From IMG/VR virus record IMGVR_UViG_3300043466_002514, positions 1 through 24,367 of that record: 24,367 nucleotides of DNA. One strand, given 5' to 3'. The first letter of the stretch is position 1; each line of letters opens with the position of its first letter. This document shows, one piece after another, positions 14,545-20,724 of the stretch. The notes under the pieces are model-generated. The model ran no database searches, was not told the origin of the DNA, and saw only the letters and a list, made by a program, of their open reading frames with translations. The stretch is from a virus. The position numbers and the translations under genes are program-made.

Positions 14545-15273
14545 TTAGATTATACCACCCAATCTGTTTTTAGTATTATCTTCTACCTTAAGCTTTAAAA
14601 CTTTTACTTCATGATTACCCAAAGATTCCCGTTTTTCATTTACTGCATCTCTATACCAGTCTGTCCATTCTCCAGAAGAATTTACAACCTGTGAGGCTGC
14701 TCCGTAAGAAATGTTTGCCTTTAACCTTTTTTTATCTTTATCTTCATAGTCAAAAATTTGAATACAAGAATTATTTAAGTTTGATAGGGATATTGGTATT
14801 ATAGTTGCAAGAGGTGTTCCTGCTTTAATGGAAATTATTTCATTTGATCTTTTTGCTTTTATTGATAATGGCAATGGATTATCATAAAAAGATGTACTCA
14901 TTAAACTTGAAATTGTTTCAAAATCATTACTAAAATAGTTTACTGGATTTATGGTAAAAAGACTAGCATCTTGCTCTGTTCTAAAGACTAGTCCAGTATG
15001 AAAGCTAATAGACGATTGCCCCCTACCCCCATAAGTACCTTCGGGTGCTTTTATTATTTTTATATGTTCTGGGGTTTGATCATTAATACCATCCCATATA
15101 AAATCAATATCTTCAACACAAGAAATACTCCACCCAATAACATTTGATTGTGTTACTGGAAAACATCTGTAGGCATGGCCTTCTGAAGTTTCATCCATCC
15201 AGTCTCTTTTTATAGACATTGGCTGAATGTTAAATGAACATCCCTGTGTTTTTTCAACTGAAATATTAAACAC
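14545..15273 (-). CDS. DUF6065-like protein
   Basis: A 242-residue beta-rich protein. The order of its motifs ('VIGWSISCVEDIDFIWDG', a Gly-rich loop GTYGGRGQSS, 'TGLVFRT', 'FTINPVNYF', and IKAGTPLATIIPISL) fits the family of unknown function DUF6065. It lacks any obvious catalytic metal triad. The start is GTG at 15273, sharing one base with the preceding stop (TAGTG), with AGAGG upstream; an ATG start would remove conserved sequence. It is sandwiched between oxygenase genes and its last codons contain the promoter of the next one. Its role is unknown; a substrate-binding or scaffold partner for the oxygenases is a guess from context. Confidence 0.68.
   Translation of the reverse strand: MFNISVEKTQGCSFNIQPMSIKRDWMDETSEGHAYRCFPVTQSNVIGWSISCVEDIDFIWDGINDQTPEHIKIIKAPEGTYGGRGQSSISFHTGLVFRTEQDASLFTINPVNYFSNDFETISSLMSTSFYDNPLPLSIKAKRSNEIISIKAGTPLATIIPISLSNLNNSCIQIFDYEDKDKKRLKANISYGAASQVVNSSGEWTDWYRDAVNEKRESLGNHEVKVLKLKVEDNTKNRLGGII
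14549..14557 (-). promoter_or_regulatory. Internal extended -10 promoter in the oxygenase operon, leaderless start at 14542
   Basis: TGGTATAAT, 6 bases before ATG 14542. It encodes the final Gly-Gly-Ile-Ile residues of the DUF6065-like protein. It would allow the last five genes to be expressed independently of the first four. Confidence 0.6.
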
Positions 15274-15929
15274 TAGTCGGCCTCTGCGCTATACATTTCT
15301 GGGGTATGAAATTTTTTACTGTAATCTAGCATAGTAACAATAGAGTACTTAGTTCCAGAAGTTACTGGCATAGCTTGGTGAGGATACATAAAGTTTGATG
15401 GAAAAATAAAAAGATCTCCAGCATCTGCTTTTACCTTTAAGTTTTGTAGTCTAAAATAAAGCTCTCCCCCTTCATAGTCATCATTTGGATAGGCAACTAG
15501 CGAAAGAGTACAGTTATATGAAAATCCATGATCATGATGTTCCATAAAGTGTTGCCCTGGACCATACTTTATAAAGTTAAAGGCTTCCCAGTATTTTAAA
15601 TTGTTGATATTGTACATTCCTGAATAGTCTTGAACTGCAGGAAGCTTAACGTCATATAGGTCCTGCCACAAAGACTGTAGGTTTAGACTGGTTGGGCTCT
15701 TATCATGCTCTATATCTGTTTTTTTAAATTTAAAGTCATTGCAATCACGGTATGCTGGCATTAATTCTTTATATCCAACATATGCTGGTTGCCAAGCATA
15801 TCCTGAAGGATCTCCTACTGGCTTAAGATTAGATTCAATTCTATTAATTACATCTATCTCTTTTTTTATTAGTCCCTTATAGACCCAGATACCATTGCCA
15901 AGATCTTTTTTTTCTGTCCACGTTTGCAT
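15273..15929 (-). CDS. 2OG-Fe(II) oxygenase, prolyl-4-hydroxylase-like (copy 2)
   Basis: A 218-residue P4H-like dioxygenase, closest to the first copy at 16706-17419. Both share an N-terminal 'G(I/L).VY' entry, 'EAFNF(I/V)KY', and the 'DHG..YNCT(L/V)S' strand after the metal motif. The triad is His131-His-Asp133 and His184, with Lys194 ten residues on (TSGTKYS). Lys rather than Arg at this position is characteristic of prolyl-4-hydroxylases. The GGELYF core is intact. A good AGGAG ribosome site lies in the 9-base gap after the preceding gene. The pair of Lys-type enzymes at the head of the operon may share one substrate class. Confidence 0.88.
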   Translation of the reverse strand: MQTWTEKKDLGNGIWVYKGLIKKEIDVINRIESNLKPVGDPSGYAWQPAYVGYKELMPAYRDCNDFKFKKTDIEHDKSPTSLNLQSLWQDLYDVKLPAVQDYSGMYNINNLKYWEAFNFIKYGPGQHFMEHHDHGFSYNCTLSLVAYPNDDYEGGELYFRLQNLKVKADAGDLFIFPSNFMYPHQAMPVTSGTKYSIVTMLDYSKKFHTPEMYSAEAD

Positions 15930-15938
15930 TTATATCTC

Positions 15939-16706
15939 CTATTTATATTCTCTTCTTGTCCAAACACTGTTCTTATATACTCCGCCGTCTGGCTTACGAT
16001 AAAACTGCATGTTATTAACCATTTTATCATAGATTGTAGATTGATCCAAAATCTCTATTTTATGTTCCCAGTTATCTCTTTTAAATGGGAAAATCTGTAG
16101 ATATGGAGTTCCTGCTGGAATTGTTCCTTCCCACCCATCTATAATAAAAAATGGAAAACTTCCAAGTAAATTAACTTTATCAGAATCTACTATTCCAGTT
16201 GTACATAAAAATGGAAGATCAAACCTATTCATTGGTGTCATAAATAAAGCACTGTATCCTTCTGGCAATTCTAATCCCCAATCAGCAGACCAGGCAAAAT
16301 GATGCTCATAATATCCAACTGGGTGCTCAAACTGTGGCATGGGAGTTCTTTGTGTGCAAAAATCTTTACACAAAGGATCATCAATTTTTACGTTAATTAT
16401 TCCTTCAGAATTTTTAGTAAAAGTTAAATCACATGGAGTTTTAAAAACATAACCTGTTGAAAATGCATCCATAATTGCTGGGCAAGCTTTCCATGTAGGA
16501 ATCTTTCCATAGTCGTCGGTTGTACCTTCTTTAGGAAATGGACAAACTCCTTGTGGTGCTTTGTAATATTCTCCGTTTGGCATTTTTGCAAATCTGTCTG
16601 CACTTTTATACCAATCAGGAATAACGCTTTGTGTTGGAGATGGAGTAGACTTGCTATTTACTTTTAGCCAAGGTCTTAAAGATTTAAATGTAGCAACCAG
16701 TGACAT
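15939..16706 (-). CDS. DUF6065-related beta-rich protein of the oxygenase operon
   Basis: A 255-residue protein I do not recognise with certainty. It opens with 'SVIPDWYKSADRF', has many aromatics and Cys (CPFPKEG, PLCKDFCTQ), and shows the same series of motifs as the 242-residue gene two positions downstream: 'FSTGYVFKTPCDLTF', a Pro/Asn-containing 'MTPMNRFDLPF' and 'IPAGTPYLQIFPF'. The 'AGTP...IFP' element matches AGTPLATIIP, so the two are probably distant relatives. Its ATG shares one base with the preceding stop (TAATG). It always sits with oxygenase genes here, so it may present or bind their substrate; that is inference. Confidence 0.6.
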   Translation of the reverse strand: MSLVATFKSLRPWLKVNSKSTPSPTQSVIPDWYKSADRFAKMPNGEYYKAPQGVCPFPKEGTTDDYGKIPTWKACPAIMDAFSTGYVFKTPCDLTFTKNSEGIINVKIDDPLCKDFCTQRTPMPQFEHPVGYYEHHFAWSADWGLELPEGYSALFMTPMNRFDLPFLCTTGIVDSDKVNLLGSFPFFIIDGWEGTIPAGTPYLQIFPFKRDNWEHKIEILDQSTIYDKMVNNMQFYRKPDGGVYKNSVWTRREYK

Positions 16707-17419
16707 TACTTATGTCCTAGTTTGTTTATGTCTGTCATTACGACAACACAATACTTTGTTCCTGACTCCATTGGAAGTGATGCATGCTCATAGATATAAT
16801 TTGACGGGAATACAGCTATATCTCCTACTTTTGGTTTAATGACAATGTTGTCTAGTCTTGGGAAATGTATATCCCCACCTTCATAATCATCATTAATATA
16901 TATTACAGCGGAGACTGTACAGTTATAAGCAGGTCCGTGATCTGCATGAATATTAAAATGTGTTCCTTTGCCTTCATACTTTACAAAGTTAAATGCTTCG
17001 TAATAGACTACATCAATTCCCCAATATCTTGCATAATCATCAATGCAATATTTAAGTTTTTGATATATCTCTTCATGCAGGTCTATTAGTTCTGCATTTG
17101 ACTCATCTCTTAGCCCAAGATTTTCTTGCTTATACTTAAAATCTACACAATCTCTTGCCTTTTTAATTGGAATAGGAGAGTTTGTAACTGTAGCGTCAGA
17201 CCAATTATACTTTCCGCCTTTACTCAAGTTTGATTCAAGGGTATTTATATATCTATTTGCATCATCTAAAGAAAAGGTGTTGTGGTAAACATGCAAACCT
17301 AGTCCAAGGTTTTCAGCAACAATGCCATTGTCTAACTGCTTTGGCAAAACTCTATTTGACGCTGTTTCTGATCTATCTTTTGTGAACCACTCATTTGAGT
17401 TTTCATCATAAATATCCAT
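16706..17419 (-). CDS. 2OG-Fe(II) oxygenase, prolyl-4-hydroxylase-like (copy 1)
   Basis: A 237-residue P4H-like dioxygenase and the first gene of the nine-gene operon. The triad is His158-Ala-Asp160 in NIHADHG and distal His212 (YIYEHAS); Lys222 (SGTKY) is set for 2OG binding, as in collagen prolyl-4-hydroxylases. The core 'AVIYINDDYEGGDIHFP' and 'KPKVGDIAVFPSN' are intact. The first 45 residues (Asn/Glu/Ser-rich) are an extension compared with copy 2. Its transcript likely starts at an extended -10 at 17492-17500 with a leader of about 65 bases and a GGTGG ribosome site before ATG 17419. The gene lies directly downstream of the Hint/proline-rich and collagen-like genes. Confidence 0.88.
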   Translation of the reverse strand: MDIYDENSNEWFTKDRSETASNRVLPKQLDNGIVAENLGLGLHVYHNTFSLDDANRYINTLESNLSKGGKYNWSDATVTNSPIPIKKARDCVDFKYKQENLGLRDESNAELIDLHEEIYQKLKYCIDDYARYWGIDVVYYEAFNFVKYEGKGTHFNIHADHGPAYNCTVSAVIYINDDYEGGDIHFPRLDNIVIKPKVGDIAVFPSNYIYEHASLPMESGTKYCVVVMTDINKLGHK

Positions 17420-17491
17420 ACACCACCATTTTCTAATAATAAATGCTTTAGCCCATTGCCTTGCATTTTAGCTATTTTTTGCTACAGAATC

Positions 17492-17500
17492 ATTATATCA
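17492..17500 (-). promoter_or_regulatory. Promoter of the oxygenase operon (TGATATAAT)
   Basis: Extended -10 TGATATAAT on the minus strand just after the Hint gene stop (17508), with a leader of about 65 bases before ATG 17419. I see no convincing -35. A short open frame begins in the leader at an ATG before CAAGGC, but it has no clear ribosome site. Confidence 0.5.
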
Positions 17501-17507
17501 GATAAGG

Positions 17508-18476
17508 TTACTTGTTGTGAACTAAGAATCCACCAGCAATAAACCAGTCATATGGTTCTACAGATATCGCATAGGTTGAGATTTCTTCGGCTTCTGTATA
17601 TCCTATGTTAGCAACCAATTCTTCTGCTATTGATCCATCAGAAAGTATCTTGATTAGTGAATCCCCAACAATTATATCGTAAGAGTTTTTCATTTCAAAA
17701 ATTCCTTCTGTATTTTTAACAAACATTGGCTGATTAAGAGAGTAAGATACCTCTTCGTTATTATTAAAGTGGATTGTCTTATCCTTAAGAGAAACATAGA
17801 TGTTTGTAACTGTAGCTTCTACGTATCCTGCAGTTTTTGCTGTTAGTGAATCTGAGGTCCACATCATATATGTGTGCTCTTCGTCTGGACCCATTTCATT
17901 TAGGTCTATTGAGTAGACGGTATCTCCAACTTGAAGATCTTTAGCCTTAACCAAACCAGTTGTGGTTAGTATCTCAGTTTCTGCTTCAATACATCCAACA
18001 CCAAAGAAACGTGGGAAGTATGGGAAGAACGGTGGAAAGAACGGTGGGAAGAACGGTGGGAAGAATGGGAAAGATGGAGGGAAGAACGGTGGGAAGAATG
18101 GTGGGAAGAATGGGAAGAATGGAAAGAATGGGAAAAATGGAGGAAAGAATGGGGGGAAGAATGGTGGTGCTACTGGTGTAACAGAATTTGATGCAGCTGA
18201 TGGATCTGATACGAGTGTTCCATTATTTAGTGTCACTGTAAAGGTATATGCGGTTCCATTTGTTAAACCAGAAACAGTAATTGGAGATGTTCCAGTTCCT
18301 GTGATGTTTCCTGGGCTAGATGTTGCGGTATAAGTCAGTGCTCCAGTTCCCTTACCAGTAAATGCTGGGGCAGTGAATGCTACTGTGGCAGTTGCGTTTC
18401 CTGCTGTTGCTGATCCAATAGTTGGGGTACCTGGCTTACGGCCATCTTGGGAGTCTGTTATACCTATGTTTTCCAT
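17508..18476 (-). CDS. Fn3 - Pro/Phe tract - Hint domain protein
   Basis: A 322-residue three-part protein. Residues about 15-101 form a fibronectin type III-like beta domain (GTPTIGSATAGNATATVAF... LTNGTAYTFTVT). Residues 104-158 are a 55-residue tract of 24 Pro and 28 Phe with only one Ser, one Tyr and one Arg, built of PPFF and PFF units. Residues 161-322 are a Hint (hedgehog/intein) domain: Cys162 as the first-residue nucleophile in GCIEAETEIL, the LQVGDTVYSID strand, the 'IIVGDSLIKI' turn, and a terminal 'DWFIAGGFLVHNK' with the His-Asn pair at 320-321. The block-B His is not obvious (SLNQPMFV has Gln). Only Lys follows Asn, so full splicing cannot occur, but N-terminal thioester cleavage could. 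It is leaderless and lies between the collagen-like gene and the oxygenase operon. Confidence 0.83.
   Translation of the reverse strand: MENIGITDSQDGRKPGTPTIGSATAGNATATVAFTAPAFTGKGTGALTYTATSSPGNITGTGTSPITVSGLTNGTAYTFTVTLNNGTLVSDPSAASNSVTPVAPPFFPPFFPPFFPFFPFFPFFPPFFPPFFPPSFPFFPPFFPPFFPPFFPYFPRFFGVGCIEAETEILTTTGLVKAKDLQVGDTVYSIDLNEMGPDEEHTYMMWTSDSLTAKTAGYVEATVTNIYVSLKDKTIHFNNNEEVSYSLNQPMFVKNTEGIFEMKNSYDIIVGDSLIKILSDGSIAEELVANIGYTEAEEISTYAISVEPYDWFIAGGFLVHNK
18001..18168 (-). repeat. Low-complexity DNA encoding the Pro/Phe tract
   Basis: On the plus strand the region is a tandem array of GGGAAGAA(C/T)GGT-like 9- and 12-base units, with in-frame variation (gggaagaatggg, ggaaagaatggg). All unit lengths are multiples of three, so expansions keep the reading frame. 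Confidence 0.85.
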
Positions 18477-18482
18477 ATTTGA

Positions 18483-18491
18483 ATTATATCA
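18483..18491 (-). promoter_or_regulatory. Extended -10 promoter, leaderless start of the Hint gene
   Basis: TGATATAAT on the minus strand, 6 bases before ATG 18476, in the gap after the collagen-like gene. Confidence 0.62.
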
Positions 18492-18520
18492 CAATATAAA
18501 CTCTATTTTGAGAAAGATCC

Positions 18521-19246
18521 TCAAGAAATTGAGATATACATTCCCTTTAAGATAATAGTACTTTCGCTATCCGTTCTTGCTTGAATAATTCCGCCCTCTG
18601 ACTTGATTTTTGAAATATCGACATATAGGGTTTGGCTAATAGACATTTCATAAGGATACTTATATTTCAACATACCAATATATCCAGTTGGTGACTCTAC
18701 TTTTGGAATGTATGTTCTTATCCATGCCTCTGTGCTGTTGGTTTCTGTGGTAAGTAATATGTCATACCTAATATCTACTTTGGCACCGACCTTTAGCTGT
18801 TTAAAATTAACTCTTTGTGTAGCAGAATTCCAAAGAGATACTGAACCTAAAGGTAAAAATCTTAAAATACTATTATCTGTATCTTCTTGTATTAATAAAT
18901 TTACCCAGCCGTCATCACCCTTATCTGGTCCCAAAAATATTGGTCTTTTATCTGTATTTTCATAATAAGCCCAGCCTGGGTATTGACCTGATGGACTTTC
19001 ATACCCTTCCCCACCGCCTCTGCCAGGATCTCCTTTGGGTCCTTGTGGGCCTTGTTTTCCATCTTTACCTGGTATGCCTCTTTCACCCCTTGGACCTTCT
19101 GGGCCTGGGGGACCAGCAGGACCTATGTCTCCTTTTTCCCCTTGCATTCCTGGAACAGGAATATACTCTGCATTGTTTGTTGATCCTTGAGTTGCCTGAA
19201 CTGTTTCAGAATACTTTTTCTTTGGAAAGTCCATGCTTTTTGCCAT
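18521..19246 (-). CDS. Collagen-like fibre protein
   Basis: A 241-residue protein. Residues 1-32 are an N-terminal anchor (AKSMDFPKKKYSE...). Residues 33-80 hold 16 uninterrupted Gly-X-Y triplets, including GPP, GIP and GDP with Pro in the Y position and six triplets with Pro in X. Residues about 85-241 form a beta-rich globular domain with Trp/Tyr residues (GWAYYENTDKRPIF, GDDGWVNLL). Short collagen triple helices serve as rigid trimeric stalks in phage fibres. Y-position prolines are the classic target of collagen prolyl-4-hydroxylases, and six enzymes of that family are encoded 1.1 kb downstream. ATG 19246 follows the 27-residue gene by 3 bases and shares its transcript. Confidence 0.87.
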   Translation of the reverse strand: MAKSMDFPKKKYSETVQATQGSTNNAEYIPVPGMQGEKGDIGPAGPPGPEGPRGERGIPGKDGKQGPQGPKGDPGRGGGEGYESPSGQYPGWAYYENTDKRPIFLGPDKGDDGWVNLLIQEDTDNSILRFLPLGSVSLWNSATQRVNFKQLKVGAKVDIRYDILLTTETNSTEAWIRTYIPKVESPTGYIGMLKYKYPYEMSISQTLYVDISKIKSEGGIIQARTDSESTIILKGMYISIS

Positions 19247-19249
19247 GAA

Positions 19250-19333
19250 CTATTTGACCTTAAATGTTGTTTTACCAATTTTTATAATAGGTGGCAAATT
19301 AACTTTTGGAGTAGATATTTTTACCACAGGCAT
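19250..19333 (-). CDS. 27-residue peptide between the 133-residue and collagen-like genes
   Basis: Encodes MPVVKISTPKVNLPPIIKIG followed by seven more residues. Its ATG shares one base with the preceding stop (TAATG) and its stop lies 3 bases before the collagen-like start, so it fits tightly into the operon. It is basic, with a Lys/Pro/Ile/Val pattern. It occupies the same place after its neighbour as the 75-residue gene does after the paralogous 140-residue gene. Coupling and position are the evidence; the function is unknown. Confidence 0.5.
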   Translation of the reverse strand: MPVVKISTPKVNLPPIIKIGKTTFKVK

Positions 19334-19734
19334 TAAAGACTCGTTCCACTAACATCACCCAGTACACAAATAGTTCCAATAACGGGAGTCCAGGTTGTGT
19401 CTTCTCCTTCTCCAGAACCAGCTGCAATAATAACTTCTAAATCAAAAGAAAGTTCTGCAACTACAGACTTATAAGATGTGCCCCAGTTAGCAGTAGTTGA
19501 GGCTGGAGCTTGAATTTCTGCATACCCAGCACCAGAAATAACTGGCAAATCGTCAAGGACTTGTCCATTTGGATCATAGGATGTGGCAACATAAGACCAG
19601 TCGCTTGTATCGTATGCAGTTACTTCGTCATCTTCAAAAAACTCAATTTTAAGGTTTGAGCTATCTCCACGAACAACCGTCCACTGAATATTTGCGGGGG
19701 TAGCTCCAAATTTTTCTATTGTAGGTGAACACAT
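19333..19734 (-). CDS. Beta-sandwich virion protein (paralogue of 9887-10309)
   Basis: A 133-residue protein with 'ANIQWTVVRGDSSNLKIEFFEDD', 'SDWSYVATSYDPNG' and a terminal 'WTPVIGTICVLGDVSG', matching the order and signature residues of the 140-residue protein at 9887-10309. The two start separate fibre gene sets: this one leads to the 27-residue peptide and the collagen-like fibre. A role as the virion-proximal connector of the collagen-like fibre is plausible by analogy with BppU-type domains, but is inference. The start is 6 bases after TGATATAAT, so the mRNA is leaderless. Confidence 0.68.
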   Translation of the reverse strand: MCSPTIEKFGATPANIQWTVVRGDSSNLKIEFFEDDEVTAYDTSDWSYVATSYDPNGQVLDDLPVISGAGYAEIQAPASTTANWGTSYKSVVAELSFDLEVIIAAGSGEGEDTTWTPVIGTICVLGDVSGTSL

Positions 19735-19740
19735 ATAGTG

Positions 19741-19749
19741 ATTATATCA
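19741..19749 (-). promoter_or_regulatory. Extended -10 promoter, leaderless start at 19734
   Basis: TGATATAAT on the minus strand, 6 bases before the ATG. It directly follows the terminator of the glycosyltransferase gene. Confidence 0.62.
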
Positions 19750-19750
19750 T

Positions 19751-19812
19751 AATAAAAAGCGTTAGCCCCTAGGAAGCAATGGGTGGGGTGGGGTAGCAAC
19801 CTAGGGACTAAC
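19751..19812 (-). terminator. Terminator with G-rich loop after the glycosyltransferase gene
   Basis: GTTAGcCCCTAGG (19761-19773) pairs with CCTAGGGaCTAAC (19800-19812) through 12 of 13 positions around a 26-base loop. On the minus strand the stem is followed by GCTTTTTATT. The loop on the plus strand contains GGGTGGGGTGGGG, three G-runs that could form a G-quadruplex on the non-template side. The loop is unusually large for an intrinsic terminator. Confidence 0.6.
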
Positions 19813-19852
19813 TCCTACATTGTAACATTATATTATCCATCATTTCATTAAT

Positions 19853-20527
19853 CTATATAGTCCAACCTTTTTCTTTGGCTATATCAGAATACAATACCGT
19901 TTGACCGTTATAGTCTATACAATAACTTTTGTTAAACGTTGACTGATAGTCTCTTGAATGAGAAAAATATTTATATTGAAAGAAAATGTCGTTTTTATTT
20001 TTCATAGCTGTATTAGAGAAATTAGTCAAAACAATTGCTCCAGGATTTACGAATACGTCAAAATTTTTACTTTCTATTATTTTTTTACACTCTTCTATTG
20101 ATTTATCTATTATTGTTTTAACTATTTTGCTATTTTTAACAGCAGCAAAATTAGAGTTGTTTATAAGCTGTGGACCTCTTTGAAATCCAGGAGGGGAGCA
20201 GATCATATCTTGGTTATTATAGTTTTGAACAATAACATCATCTAAAGACATTGTGCAAACGGAGTCCATATCTGCATAAAATCCACCATTCTTATACAAA
20301 GCTACAAGTCTCCATAAATCTGCTTGATTTATTCCAGAGCATAACTTATAACATTCGTATAAGAAATCATCATACTCTTGGATATCCCTTAATCTTTCTT
20401 CAGCAGAAACATAATTATATTTCCAGCCAGGGTTTAAATTTTTCCATGTATTTATTACATTTTTTTGAAATGGTAAAAGATCTTCATATTTGTTTTCATG
20501 GGTTTGCCATATAATTTTTGGAATCAC
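19853..20527 (-). CDS. Glycosyltransferase, GT32 (DXD sugar-binding) type
   Basis: A 224-residue protein matching the Gly_transf_sug/GT32 family: N-terminal MIPKIIWQTHENK, a 'GINQADLWRLVALYKNGGFYADMDSV' block with the metal and nucleotide-sugar-binding Asp86-x-Asp88, and a C-terminal aromatic/charged tail. Such enzymes transfer hexose or related sugars from nucleotide sugars to protein or glycan acceptors. The start codon is GTG at 20527, chosen because it lies 6 bases after an extended -10 and directly begins the family's N-terminal motif. It is a single-gene transcript ended by the hairpin at 19751-19812. Its place next to the collagen-like, Hint and oxygenase genes suggests it may glycosylate virion proteins, perhaps on hydroxylated residues. 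Confidence 0.87.
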   Translation of the reverse strand: MIPKIIWQTHENKYEDLLPFQKNVINTWKNLNPGWKYNYVSAEERLRDIQEYDDFLYECYKLCSGINQADLWRLVALYKNGGFYADMDSVCTMSLDDVIVQNYNNQDMICSPPGFQRGPQLINNSNFAAVKNSKIVKTIIDKSIEECKKIIESKNFDVFVNPGAIVLTNFSNTAMKNKNDIFFQYKYFSHSRDYQSTFNKSYCIDYNGQTVLYSDIAKEKGWTI

Positions 20528-20533
20528 AGTTAA

Positions 20534-20542
20534 ACTATATCA
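20534..20542 (-). promoter_or_regulatory. Extended -10 promoter (TGATATAGT), leaderless GTG start at 20527
   Basis: TGATATAGT on the minus strand, 6 bases before the GTG start of the glycosyltransferase, the same spacing as the ATG-starting genes. Confidence 0.58.
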
Positions 20543-20724
20543 TAAATAAAAATATGATCCAGGGTATACAGAATCGTTATCAAATTGTTATAATTGTTTA
20601 TATACCTTATGTCCGTTTTATCTGTATTGTCCAGGGTATTGATAGTGTATACTTTAAATATATAAAGAGAAAAGAGTATCCTGTAATAGGTTTATTCTTT
20701 ATATATAGTATATATTATATATAG
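20543..20724. other. AT-rich intergenic region with a repeated TCCAGGGTAT
   Basis: About 180 bp without a credible gene. TCCAGGGTAT occurs twice, near 20555 and 20631, about 75 bp apart, and the stretch ends in a very AT-rich segment (TATATATAGTATATATTATATATAG). The repeat could be an operator; nothing more can be shown. Confidence 0.35.

Noticed and set aside
17962-18333. Plus-strand open frame with NGGKNGGK repeats opposite the Pro/Phe tract
   Set aside because: It is the mirror of the in-frame tract repeat on the minus strand, has no ribosome site, and the Fn3 and Hint domains on the minus strand are clear.
17508-18476. Hint domain as a splicing intein
   Set aside because: The protein ends one residue after His-Asn with Lys and a stop, so there is no C-extein and no Cys/Ser/Thr nucleophile.
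20518-20724. Plus-strand 68-residue AT-rich frame
   Set aside because: Begins inside the glycosyltransferase start, has no ribosome site or promoter, and its composition simply reflects AT-rich DNA.
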